A stretch of 16,013 bases of DNA from Butyrivibrio sp. UBA3740 (GTDB taxonomy: Bacteria > Bacillota > Clostridia > Lachnospirales > Lachnospiraceae): contig DFGW01000240.1 in NCBI GenBank assembly GCA_002372465.1, forward strand, positions 1-16,013, given 5' to 3'. Shown here in pieces: positions 1-7,723 of the stretch. The notes beneath the pieces are model-generated. The model was not told where the DNA came from and did not search any database. It saw nothing but the letters and a program-made list of their open reading frames with translations. Each line of letters starts with the position of its first letter. Within the stretch, counting starts at the first letter, position 1. The position numbers and the translations under genes were made by a program.

Positions 1-1
1 T

Positions 2-475
2 AAGGTTGACCCCTACCTGCGTCCTTTATATGATGCGCTGTATCAGATAATGGGTACAGAGAATTTTATCAAGAACATGGAAAAGGGGCTCATTGAAGTT
101 GCGCCACTTGCCTATATGAGAGGAAGGACTCTGGATAACGCTTTTATCATCCTTGACGAGGCACAGAACACCACCCCGGCTCAGATGAAGATGTTTCTTA
201 CCAGAATAGGCTTTGGCTCCAAGGTTATTATCACAGGTGATGCAACTCAGAAAGACCTTTCGCCGGATACAAAGTCCGGCCTTGATGTGGCCAGTGCAGT
301 TCTTAAGAATATTGATGATATTGCATTCTGCAATCTGACCAGTGCCGATGTTGTAAGACATCCTCTTGTTCAGAAGATTGTTAAGGCCTATGAGGATTAT
401 GAGAAGAAGGCTGCCAACAAGGAGACCAGAAAAAAAGTTCAGAGACTGGAGAAGAGTCGCTTAAATGGAAGGTGA
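2..475 (+). CDS. phoH: PhoH family ATPase, C-terminal part (5' end outside window)
   Basis: PhoH-family proteins are cytoplasmic P-loop NTPases of the helicase-like superfamily, thought to act in RNA metabolism together with YbeY; the exact reaction is unsettled. The 157 visible residues read in frame from base 2 and begin with the family block [12 protein letters not shown]. They continue with [13 protein letters not shown], the Walker B segment FIILDEAQN, the following [13 protein letters not shown] block, TGDATQKDL, and near the end [12 protein letters not shown]. The Walker A loop must lie upstream of the window. An internal ATG at 50 is not the start, because the conserved sequence runs through it from the window edge. 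The stop overlaps the next gene by 11 bases, and ybeY follows one gene later, the usual Firmicute order. The family call is secure; only the N-terminus is missing. Confidence 0.96.
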   Translation, partial: KVDPYLRPLYDALYQIMGTENFIKNMEKGLIEVAPLAYMRGRTLDNAFIILDEAQNTTPAQMKMFLTRIGFGSKVIITGDATQKDLSPDTKSGLDVASAVLKNIDDIAFCNLTSADVVRHPLVQKIVKAYEDYEKKAANKETRKKVQRLEKSRLNGR

Positions 476-1676
476 AAAGTCGTCACAAATCAGAATAAAA
501 CTCATGTATGCTGTAATGTTTCTTTTTACCGGGGGATTTGTTTTCTTCATATCCTACATTGCAGGAAGGAGCTATGAAGCTCTTTTACGGAATACCATCG
601 TATCCTTCATCTGTGCCGGACTTGTTGTATTCATGATGATGGATGCAGCTACAAGAGGCAGGGAAGGCTTTTCATACGACAATTACTACCGAAGAAACAG
701 ATTTTTTGTTGTTTATATGGTCATGGTAGTTTTGTCATGTCTCTTTTCCTTCGTACCGAATGAGTTTTGGCCATATATGTCGCTGATTTTGGTGCTGGCA
801 CTTTTCTCCAATTCTGAGATAGGCATTATTTCGGGGATCACTTTTGTAATGATCTCTGTGATGCTGGAAGAGAACGGATTCTATGGGGAACTGTTTATGT
901 ATGTTCTGGCGGGGGCCGTGGCAATAGCTCTTTTCAGGGATCTGAAAGAAAATACCGTGATCGGCTTTCCCGCATTTATTGCACTGCTTATTCAGGGAGT
1001 TTTGCTGATAGCCTTTAACGTGCTTTTCCAGAACAGGACTTTGTCCTTTAACCTGCTTGTACTTCCTGTACTTAACCTGATGCTGAACCTTATTATTCTG
1101 ATGATATTTCTGAACATGTTCGGCGTTTACGTTATCAGGAAGTCCAACGACATGTACATGGAGATAAATGATACGGAGTATCCTCTTTTGGTTTCGCTGA
1201 AGGAAAAGGATAAGGACGAGTATTTCAGGGCTATTCACACAGGATATCTCTCGGAGAGGATTTCTCTGGGACTTGGATTTAACGACAGGGCAGTAAAAAG
1301 CTGCGCATACTATCACAGGATCGGAGTCCTTGACGGAAAGATGAAATGGGAGGACGTGGAGCATTATTACACTGAGAACCACTTTCCTGAGGAGGCAATT
1401 GAGTATCTGCATGAATATATAGAGCCTGAAAAAGGGAAGATCAAGTCCAAAGAGGCGCTTACGGTGCAGCTTTGCGAGACTGTCATAGCTTCTATCATGT
1501 ATCTTGTAAAACAGAATAAGGATGCGAAGATAGATTATGACAAGCTTATTGATGATCTTTTTGATAAAAAAGAGAAGTCCGGTGAATTAAAGGATTTTAA
1601 TATCACCTTCAGAGAATATGATCAGATGCGAAAGATCTTAAAGAAAGAGAAACTTTATTATGACTTTTTACGTTGA
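465..1676 (+). CDS. Degenerate PgpH/YqfF-like membrane protein (7TM-HD family, HD motif lost)
   Basis: This 403-residue protein sits where Firmicutes normally encode PgpH/YqfF, the membrane cyclic-di-AMP phosphodiesterase, between phoH and ybeY. Residues about 13–225 hold roughly eight hydrophobic segments. Residues about 238–403 follow the cytoplasmic HD-domain layout: a His (258) in AIHTGYLSE, then AYYHRIGV (281–288) where the family has YYHDIGK, and a closing [18 protein letters not shown] block resembling the family's DGQLDECDLTFKDL tail. The Asp of the HD pair is Arg285, the family's HHGT segment reads HEYIEP (316–321), and the conserved LADSVEA reads LCETVIA (336–342), so most metal ligands are gone. 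The large extracytoplasmic domain of PgpH (the family is about 700 residues) is also absent. The start overlaps phoH by 11 bases and the end overlaps ybeY by 17. Homology is inferred from pattern and synteny; a catalytic role looks unlikely and a binding or scaffold role is possible. Confidence 0.7.
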   Translation: MEGEKSSQIRIKLMYAVMFLFTGGFVFFISYIAGRSYEALLRNTIVSFICAGLVVFMMMDAATRGREGFSYDNYYRRNRFFVVYMVMVVLSCLFSFVPNEFWPYMSLILVLALFSNSEIGIISGITFVMISVMLEENGFYGELFMYVLAGAVAIALFRDLKENTVIGFPAFIALLIQGVLLIAFNVLFQNRTLSFNLLVLPVLNLMLNLIILMIFLNMFGVYVIRKSNDMYMEINDTEYPLLVSLKEKDKDEYFRAIHTGYLSERISLGLGFNDRAVKSCAYYHRIGVLDGKMKWEDVEHYYTENHFPEEAIEYLHEYIEPEKGKIKSKEALTVQLCETVIASIMYLVKQNKDAKIDYDKLIDDLFDKKEKSGELKDFNITFREYDQMRKILKKEKLYYDFLR

Positions 1677-2163
1677 GAATGAAGTAGAAGCTGATTTTGG
1701 ATTTGATATAGAAAAAATCTCAAGCTTAGTGGCTGAGAAGGTCCTTGAACTGGAGGAGTGTGATTACCCTGTGGAGATAGGACTTACCATTACTGATGAT
1801 GAGGGCATCAAGGCGATGAACAGCGAGTTTCGTGGGATTGATTCTCCCACAGATGTGCTGTCATTTCCTAATGTGAGCTATGAGACGGCAGGAGACTTTT
1901 CAGTTATTGATTCAGAGCAGAAGGTGGATCTGCTTAACCCGGATACCGGGGGCATAATGTTTGGGGACATTGTGATAAATGAGGCCAGGGTAAGGTCTCA
2001 GGCAAATGACTACGGTCATAGCCTAAAGAGGGAATTTGCTTTTCTGGTAGCCCACTCAATGCTCCATCTGTGCGGTTATGACCACATGGAGGAGGAAGAG
2101 GCTAAGGTAATGGAAGGCAAACAGGAAAGAGTTCTTACAGAACTGGGGATTACCAGAGATTAG
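1660..2163 (+). CDS. ybeY: Endoribonuclease YbeY (rRNA maturation factor)
   Basis: YbeY is a zinc-dependent single-strand endoribonuclease needed for 16S rRNA 3'-end processing and 70S ribosome quality control in the cytoplasm. The 167-residue product has the normal family length. It shows the signature H-S-M-L-H-L-C-G-Y-D-H at 132–142, whose three histidines (132, 136, 142) are the metal ligands. It also has the FRGIDSPTDVLSFP block at 57–70 and GDIVIN at 102–107. The ATG at 1660 lies inside the end of the preceding gene, overlapping it by 17 bases, which implies translational coupling; the preceding AAGAAAGAGA is only a weak ribosome site. In many Firmicutes dgkA, cdd and era follow, but here a flippase-like gene does. 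The assignment is secure. Confidence 0.97.
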   Translation: MTFYVENEVEADFGFDIEKISSLVAEKVLELEECDYPVEIGLTITDDEGIKAMNSEFRGIDSPTDVLSFPNVSYETAGDFSVIDSEQKVDLLNPDTGGIMFGDIVINEARVRSQANDYGHSLKREFAFLVAHSMLHLCGYDHMEEEEAKVMEGKQERVLTELGITRD

Positions 2164-2184
2164 TTTTGATTGGGAGTTCGCCTG

Positions 2185-3825
2185 ATGAAGACGTATACAG
2201 AAGAAAAAAGAATCAGGCCGGATATTCTTACGGCCGCAGTTTATCTGTCTATTGCTGTTATGATGCTCTATGCATTGATATGTCAGAGAATATATGGTGA
2301 CAAGGGGACTTTCTTTACGGCAGCACCTTTGTCCTTTTATATGTTTTTTTACTGTCTGCTGGTGTTTGCTGCACAGAAGGCAGTGTACATTATGGTAAGG
2401 CTAAGGGCCAGAAGGTCACAGTATTTAAATGCCCAGACTAATATGGAGAGATCCGTGAGAGTCTTTGGTATAACGGGACTTATTGCAGGTATACTCATAA
2501 TCGGAGTCAGCTTTAGTCTGTCAGGGAGGATACTTGGAGCTGAAAGGGGCTTTTTCCAGCTGATACTTGTTGGAGTAGCTATTATCCTTTTAGGCGGGCA
2601 GGGCGTTTTAAGGGGCTATCTTCAGGGAATAGGGTACACGAAGCCTATAGTTATTGCTGATGCACTTGTGGCCTTTTTCTCAATGGTTTCAGGTATTATT
2701 GCGGTAGAAATCCTTTACAGATATGGCGTGAAGGTAAATGATCTGTTCCACGTAGATGAGTTCAGTGCAGTTTACGGCTCTGCAGGGATGATCGTTGGTA
2801 TCCTGGTGGGGGCTTTTGTGGGCTTTATTCAGGTTATCGTAAGCTACAGCCTTAGAAAGAATGAGATAGCTGAGTTCGTAAAGAGCGGAGCTCCAAGATA
2901 TCTGGATAATAAGAACGACGTTATTACAGGAATAAGACCTATTATGATCCTTTACTGCACACCTGCGCTTATGCTTTTTGTGGATCAGTGTACCTTTGTT
3001 ATCTTTACCAGAAAGACCTTTGTAGACGTTGATTACATCACACAGTTTGGCGTATTTTCAGGCAGAATAGTTACCTGCGTATGTCTTTTGTCAATTCTTT
3101 GCTGTATTCCTTTTATCAAGAAATGGAACGGGGTTATGGCAAGGATTGAAAGGGATGAGCTTGAAGGCGGAAGAGCAAGATACAAGACTTTAATGAGATA
3201 TTTCAATATGCTTGTCATTCCGGTATCGGTTTTTTGCTTTGCTCTTTCAGGCACTGTACAGACTGCGTTTTTTGGAAAGAGCAATGACCTGGCAGGAAGT
3301 CTTATGTTGCCGGGCTCTCTGGTAATCTTTCTTTGCAGCTTTGCCATAATGTTTTCGTGGCTACTAAACCACATGGGAAAGTCTGTAATCATAATGCTGA
3401 ATATCGGCATAAGCTGGGCTGTTCATATTGCAGGACTGATACTTCTTTTGATGGTATTCAAGCTTGGAATTATGGGGCTTTTGATCTCTGTAATTTTAGC
3501 CTTTGCCATCTATGATCTGCTGTGCTTTTTTATGATTTCAAAGATGCTTAAATACAGTCAGGATCACATTAAATGCATACTGCTTCCCCTTGCTGCCTCT
3601 GTGGCTGCGGGACTTATAGTATTTCTTTTGAATAAGCTTTTGGTAAATATCATCGGAGATGTGCTTACAATGCTTCTTGGTATAGTGGTTTTCTGGGGCA
3701 TTTTCATGCTGGTTATGATCTTTACCAGAGGAATTTTGGCTCATGAACTTTCCAAGGTTCCACTGGGATTTATCTTTGAGGGCCTTGCCAGGAATTTTGT
3801 TCATGACAGATATTATGAGGGATAA
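2185..3825 (+). CDS. MurJ/SpoVB-like MOP-superfamily flippase (polysaccharide/lipid export)
   Basis: This is a 546-residue, very hydrophobic protein with about 14 predicted membrane segments spread over its full length, separated by short basic loops. That matches the MOP exporter superfamily to which MurJ, SpoVB and Wzx-type flippases belong. Members move undecaprenyl-linked or other lipid-linked glycans across the cytoplasmic membrane. The G-Q-G-V-L-R-G-Y-L-Q-G-I-G-Y loop at about 149–162 resembles the family's NxxxRGxxQGxxxxxP loop. I place the start at ATG 2185, not the in-frame TTG at 2170, because GGGAG (2172–2176) lies eight bases upstream of that ATG. It begins 21 bases after ybeY and ends two bases before the next start, so it is probably cotranscribed. 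The substrate cannot be told from sequence: a peptidoglycan precursor, a spore-related glycan or an exopolysaccharide are all possible. Confidence 0.72.
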   Translation: MKTYTEEKRIRPDILTAAVYLSIAVMMLYALICQRIYGDKGTFFTAAPLSFYMFFYCLLVFAAQKAVYIMVRLRARRSQYLNAQTNMERSVRVFGITGLIAGILIIGVSFSLSGRILGAERGFFQLILVGVAIILLGGQGVLRGYLQGIGYTKPIVIADALVAFFSMVSGIIAVEILYRYGVKVNDLFHVDEFSAVYGSAGMIVGILVGAFVGFIQVIVSYSLRKNEIAEFVKSGAPRYLDNKNDVITGIRPIMILYCTPALMLFVDQCTFVIFTRKTFVDVDYITQFGVFSGRIVTCVCLLSILCCIPFIKKWNGVMARIERDELEGGRARYKTLMRYFNMLVIPVSVFCFALSGTVQTAFFGKSNDLAGSLMLPGSLVIFLCSFAIMFSWLLNHMGKSVIIMLNIGISWAVHIAGLILLLMVFKLGIMGLLISVILAFAIYDLLCFFMISKMLKYSQDHIKCILLPLAASVAAGLIVFLLNKLLVNIIGDVLTMLLGIVVFWGIFMLVMIFTRGILAHELSKVPLGFIFEGLARNFVHDRYYEG

Positions 3826-3827
3826 AT

Positions 3828-5054
3828 TTGAGTAAAAGAATCTGCATAGCCGGAGGAGGCGCTTCCGGTATGTGCGCTGCAATCTATGCGGCTAGAAACG
3901 GTGCCAAGGTCACCATTATAGAGAAAAATACACAGCTTGGCAAAAAGCTTTCCATGACGGGAAACGGCAGGTGCAATCTGACCAACCTGGATATGAGGGA
4001 GGAGTACTATAATGCTGCTGCCCGTGGAAGAATGAAGGAATGGCTTTCTACATTCGGAGTTGAGGATGTCATTAGCTTTTTTAAGTCATTAGGCGTAGTT
4101 GTAAAGAGCGAAGATGGGTATATATATCCCATGTCAGGTCAGGCTTCTACCGTGGTCAAAGCCCTGGAGAATGAGATTGACCGCCTTGGGATTGAAGTTG
4201 TTTATTCTGAGCAGCTTAAGGGGATAGAAAAGGCTACTGAGGCCTGGGACTATGTGGTAAAGACCGATAAAGGCCGTTATGAAGCCGATGCTGTGATCCT
4301 TGCTGTGGGTTCTTTGTCAGGGGCAAAGAGCACTATGTCAACAGGCGACGGATACTATATCTGTAAGAAACTTGGAATGACGGTTAAGGATACTTATCCT
4401 GCCCTTGTGGGCTTTAAGTGTGCACCGGAAGAGAATATGCCATCTTCAGGAGTCCGTATCACGGCAGAAGTGTCTTTTGTCCTGGGAAAAGAAACATTGG
4501 CCAGTGAGTACGGTGAAGTACAGCTTACATCTGAGGGAATCTCAGGAATCCCGGTTATGCAGGCCTCAAGGGATGTCATTAGGTTTGTAGCTGAGAAAAA
4601 GCCTGTCTATGCAGTGATCGACTGTTTTCCGGACTACGACGATAAGGACTTTGAAGCCCTTAAAGCTGATATGATCAGATTAAAGGATGAGAGAAGTCTT
4701 GATGAGTTTTTGCTGGGCTTTTGCAACAGCAATATAACAGACATGGTCCTTTCCAGAATGAAGCTTTCAAGGTCCATGAAGATGAAGAATATTTCTGTCA
4801 GTATGGCCCAGTGCATACTGGATAATTTCAGGGCTCTGAGGCTTAAGATAGATGACAGCTTCGGCTACCAGGCTTCCCAGGTGACCAGCGGAGGCATAAG
4901 TCTTGGAGATATTGGCAGCGATTTTGCATTTAAACAGGACCCGGGGATTTTTTGTATAGGAGAACTGGTGGACGTGGATGGAAGATGCGGTGGCTATAAC
5001 CTGCAATGGGCCTTTACCAGTGGCAGCATCGCAGGCACAGCTGCATCGCTTTGA
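3828..5054 (+). CDS. HI0933/BaiN-family NAD(P)/FAD-dependent oxidoreductase
   Basis: This 408-residue cytoplasmic flavoprotein belongs to the HI0933-like (YhiN/BaiN) family. The N-terminus is a Rossmann dinucleotide-binding fold with G9-G-G11-A-S-G14 and an acidic residue at the end of beta-2 (E32). The family signature follows, LGKKLSMTGNGRCNLTN at 37–53. A second FAD-contacting block near the C-terminus reads GGYNLQWAFTSGSIAG. The start is TTG at 3828, supported by GAGGG (3817–3821) six bases upstream and by the fact that the Rossmann strand begins only four residues in. Family members have been linked to bile-acid intermediate reduction (BaiN), but most have no known substrate, and nothing here argues for bile-acid metabolism. 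It sits two bases after the flippase gene and converges on the Prs-like gene. Family is confident; function is open. Confidence 0.9.
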   Translation: MSKRICIAGGGASGMCAAIYAARNGAKVTIIEKNTQLGKKLSMTGNGRCNLTNLDMREEYYNAAARGRMKEWLSTFGVEDVISFFKSLGVVVKSEDGYIYPMSGQASTVVKALENEIDRLGIEVVYSEQLKGIEKATEAWDYVVKTDKGRYEADAVILAVGSLSGAKSTMSTGDGYYICKKLGMTVKDTYPALVGFKCAPEENMPSSGVRITAEVSFVLGKETLASEYGEVQLTSEGISGIPVMQASRDVIRFVAEKKPVYAVIDCFPDYDDKDFEALKADMIRLKDERSLDEFLLGFCNSNITDMVLSRMKLSRSMKMKNISVSMAQCILDNFRALRLKIDDSFGYQASQVTSGGISLGDIGSDFAFKQDPGIFCIGELVDVDGRCGGYNLQWAFTSGSIAGTAASL

Positions 5055-5067
5055 TGAATATATTTGA

Positions 5068-6159
5068 CTATTTGTATTTAGCAAGGGTTTCATGAATCCT
5101 GTCAGCAGGCTTAGTGAGCTGCTGCATGGATCCGTTATTGTGAAGTGTATCGATTATGGCCGCAATGTAACGGTTCATGCTGACGCTAAAGTAATATTTC
5201 TTTTCAAGAAGCTCAGGCTTTTGGTAGACCAAATTGGTGGTGAAGATTCTGTCAAAGAGTCCTTCCTCATAGGCTTTATCAAGCTTTTCAAAACCGTTTG
5301 AGAACAGCCCGAAGGTGGCGAAGATAAAGACTCTTTTGGCCCCTCTTTCCTTGATCTGCCTGCAGACATCTATTATGCTTCCACCGGAGGCTATCATATC
5401 ATCAACTACAATGGCATCCATCCCTTCAAGACTGCCACCACAGAAATCATGGGCGATGATGGGATTGGTGCCATCTATTATTGTGGAGTAATCCCTTCTT
5501 TTGTAGAACATTCCAATGTTTACGCCAAAAACAGATGCAAAAAAGACTACACGCTCAGTAGCGCCTTCATCAGGGGCTATGAACATCAGGTGTTCAGAGT
5601 CTGCCTTGATGTCTTCGTATTCAGTAAGAAGGGCCTGGGTGAACTGAAGAGCAGGAGATACGTTCTCAATTCCCTTGAGGGGAAGGACGTTCTGCATCCT
5701 TGGATCATGGGCATCAAAGGTAACTATGTTATTAACACCCATGTACTCAAGCTCCTTTAGCATAACAGCACAGTCCAGGGACTCACGAAGGGTTTTACGG
5801 TGCTGCCTTCCTTCATAAAGGAAGGGCATTATTACTGTTATCTTCCTGGCTTTTCCTGAGCAGGCGGAGATGACTCTTTTTAAGTCCTGGTAATGGTCGT
5901 CGGGGGACATCCTGTTAAACTCACCATCCATCTTGTATTTCAGGGAGTTGTTGCAGACATCCACCAGGATAAAGATATCCTTATCCCTGACAGACTGCTT
6001 TATAATTCCTTTTGCTTCGCCGCTGGCAAAACGTGGGCACTGAACGTCGATCAGATAGCTTTCGGCGCCTTTCCATTCGCAGAGTATCTGATTGATCCTT
6101 TTGGCTTTATCGGAATATGACTCCAGGGCTATGATTCCTAAACTGTGTTCCTTACTCAT
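5068..6159 (-). CDS. prs: Ribose-phosphate pyrophosphokinase-like protein (divergent Prs)
   Basis: Prs makes phosphoribosyl pyrophosphate from ribose 5-phosphate and ATP for purine, pyrimidine, histidine and NAD synthesis. The 363-residue product shows the family order: C41-PRFASGE near the N-terminus, RQHRK (118–122) in place of RQDRK, FDAHDPRMQ (148–156) with the conserved His, YKRR (219–222), and the PRPP-binding loop VVDDMIASGGS (251–261). The canonical loop is VVDDMIDTGGT-like, so the Asp-Thr pair is changed to Ala-Ser. The protein is about 45 residues longer than typical Prs (about 315). The start is ATG at 6159 on the minus strand, because a GAGGT site lies six bases upstream; an in-frame ATG at 6174 is less well placed. 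It is convergent with the flavoprotein gene, 13 bases away, and divergent from cstA. It is probably a true Prs of a divergent clostridial type, but a paralogue with altered activity is possible. Confidence 0.87.
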   Translation of the reverse strand: MSKEHSLGIIALESYSDKAKRINQILCEWKGAESYLIDVQCPRFASGEAKGIIKQSVRDKDIFILVDVCNNSLKYKMDGEFNRMSPDDHYQDLKRVISACSGKARKITVIMPFLYEGRQHRKTLRESLDCAVMLKELEYMGVNNIVTFDAHDPRMQNVLPLKGIENVSPALQFTQALLTEYEDIKADSEHLMFIAPDEGATERVVFFASVFGVNIGMFYKRRDYSTIIDGTNPIIAHDFCGGSLEGMDAIVVDDMIASGGSIIDVCRQIKERGAKRVFIFATFGLFSNGFEKLDKAYEEGLFDRIFTTNLVYQKPELLEKKYYFSVSMNRYIAAIIDTLHNNGSMQQLTKPADRIHETLAKYK

Positions 6160-6305
6160 TTTATTACCTCGCATTTGTTCGGTTTATGGGCACTTGATAT
6201 ATAAAATATTTTAACATAACATGCCCGGTTTCATGTAGTATGGTAATATTATATACGGTGTTCATTTATCTTTTACACCAATGGTTGCTTTTAAGGGGAG
6301 AGATT
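6160..6305. promoter_or_regulatory. Divergent intergenic region between prs-like gene and cstA
   Basis: This 146-base, AT-rich stretch must carry the start signals for both divergent genes. On the plus strand TAATAT (6244–6249) and the overlapping TATTAT (6247–6252) are -10 candidates for cstA, but no convincing -35 is seen. The cstA ribosome site AAGGGGAG lies at 6293–6300. Short inverted repeats are present, ACATG/CATGT (6219–6236) and GGTGT/ACACC (about 6259–6281). Two related 10-mers, TGTTCGGTTT (6176–6185) and TGCCCGGTTT (6222–6231), match at 8 of 10 positions. Promoter positions are therefore tentative. Confidence 0.45.
6173..6187 (-). promoter_or_regulatory. PurBox-like sequence upstream of the prs-like gene
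   Basis: Read on the minus strand the site is ATAAACCGAACAAAT. The Bacillus/Lactococcus PurR operator (PurBox) has the consensus AWWWCCGAACWWT, and the core AAACCGAACAA agrees with it; only the outermost A and T differ. It lies just upstream of the Shine-Dalgarno site of a PRPP-synthesis gene, a biologically sensible place for purine control. A single short match can occur by chance, and I cannot see whether this genome encodes PurR. Confidence 0.3.
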
Positions 6306-7721
6306 ATGATTTCATTAGGTTTATCATTTCTAGTACTTATTATTGGTTATATTTTCTACGGCAGAGTAGTTGACCGGGTCTTTTCACCGGATGACAGAAA
6401 GACTCCTGCCTTTACCAGGGAGGATGGCGTTGACTTTATTCCTATGCCAACCTGGAAAGCCTTTCTTGTACAGCTGTTAAATATTGCAGGAACAGGTCCT
6501 ATTTTTGGTGCCATTATGGGAGCATGCTTTGGACCTGTGGTATTTCTCTGGATCATATTCGGAGCTGTCCTTGGGGGTGGCGTTCATGATTACATGTGCG
6601 GAATGATCTCCGAGAGGCACGACGGTGCATCAATTGCAGAGCTTAGTGGCATATATATGGGTACCGGAGTCAAATGGTTTATGCGTGTCTTTTCAGTGCT
6701 ACTTTTGCTCCTCACAGGAACAGTGTTCGTAACATCGCCGGCAGCTCTTTTGGCAAGGCTTACACCTGATGTGCTGGGCAATACTTTCTGGATCGTAGTA
6801 ATTCTTTTGTACTATATTCTCGCGACACTCCTTCCAATCGATAAGGTTATCGGAAGGCTTTACCCGGTGTTTGGCGTTGTTCTTATAACTATGGCTGTGG
6901 GCATTTTGTATGGTATTTTTAAAGGGGGATATACCATTCCTGAGATCACACTTCAAAATCTCCATCCTGAAGGACTTCCCATCTGGCCATACATGTTCGT
7001 CACTGTTGCCTGCGGCGCTATTTCCGGATTTCATGCTACCCAGTCGCCTATGATCTCAAAGTGCATCAAGTCGGAGAAACAGGGGCTTAAGGTCTTTTAT
7101 GGTGCCATGCTGTCCGAGTCTGTTATCGCCCTTATCTGGGCTGCAGGTGGTGTTGCTTTCTATGGAGCAACAGGTGGTCTTAATGAAGCCATAGGAAGTC
7201 TTGGCCAGTCAGGTGTTGTGTATGATATCTCAATGGGGATGCTTGGACATGTCGGAGCAGTACTGGCGATAGTCGGAGTTATAGTATGTCCAATAACTTC
7301 AGGAGATACGGCCTTTCGTTCTGCAAGACTGATCCTTGCAGAGATAACAAGGCTCGATCAGAAGCATATCCGTAATCGTCTGATCATTACGTTGCCTCTT
7401 CTTGGAATTGGCGCGCTTCTTACCCAGCTGGATTTCAACGTGCTCTGGAGATATTTCTCCTGGAGTAACCAGACTCTGGCTATGATAGCTCTCTGGGTTG
7501 CAACGGTATATCTTTTGAAGAACAAAAAGGGCTACGCTTCCCTTATGACTGCAATTCCGGCCTCCTTTATGAGCGCTGTCAGCCTAACCTATATCCTTAT
7601 GGCACAGGAGGGTTTCAGGCTAAGTCAGAGTATCAGTTATCCTATCGGAACAGTTTTTGCTGTTTCACTTTTTATCTATTATTTATTCAGATGTTCCAAG
7701 GTAGTTAAGACACAGAGGTAA
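6306..7721 (+). CDS. cstA: CstA-family carbon starvation protein / solute transporter
   Basis: CstA-family proteins are multi-spanning inner-membrane transporters induced when carbon is short; characterised members take up pyruvate or peptides. This 471-residue protein is hydrophobic almost throughout, with roughly 12–13 membrane segments. It has the CstA landmarks NIAGTGPIFGAIMGACFGP and the downstream GAVLGGGVHDYMCGMIS, followed by R-H-D-G-A-S-I, the usual arrangement after the G-V-H-D motif. It is shorter than E. coli CstA (about 700 residues) and resembles the compact forms in clostridia. The start is ATG at 6306, with AAGGGGAG five bases upstream; an in-frame ATG at 6240 lacks a ribosome site and overlaps the promoter candidates. 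The next gene begins two bases after the stop, so the two are probably cotranscribed. The substrate is unknown. Confidence 0.9.
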   Translation: MISLGLSFLVLIIGYIFYGRVVDRVFSPDDRKTPAFTREDGVDFIPMPTWKAFLVQLLNIAGTGPIFGAIMGACFGPVVFLWIIFGAVLGGGVHDYMCGMISERHDGASIAELSGIYMGTGVKWFMRVFSVLLLLLTGTVFVTSPAALLARLTPDVLGNTFWIVVILLYYILATLLPIDKVIGRLYPVFGVVLITMAVGILYGIFKGGYTIPEITLQNLHPEGLPIWPYMFVTVACGAISGFHATQSPMISKCIKSEKQGLKVFYGAMLSESVIALIWAAGGVAFYGATGGLNEAIGSLGQSGVVYDISMGMLGHVGAVLAIVGVIVCPITSGDTAFRSARLILAEITRLDQKHIRNRLIITLPLLGIGALLTQLDFNVLWRYFSWSNQTLAMIALWVATVYLLKNKKGYASLMTAIPASFMSAVSLTYILMAQEGFRLSQSISYPIGTVFAVSLFIYYLFRCSKVVKTQR

Positions 7722-7723
7722 GT

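Noticed and set aside
735..1412. Open frame of 225 codons on the minus strand opposite the PgpH-like gene
   Set aside because: It lies fully antisense to a gene that fits the local synteny, has no ribosome site or recognisable domain, and its composition is that of a reverse-frame shadow.
2170..2184. TTG at 2170 as start of the flippase gene
   Set aside because: The Shine-Dalgarno GGGAG at 2172–2176 would lie inside the coding region and it is ideally placed for the ATG at 2185.
5449..5760. 103-codon plus-strand frame within the Prs-like gene
   Set aside because: It is opposite conserved Prs motifs including the active-site His region, so it is a shadow.
6240..6305. ATG at 6240 as start of CstA
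   Set aside because: It has no ribosome site and overlaps the candidate -10 sequences, while ATG 6306 follows AAGGGGAG and begins directly at the first membrane segment.
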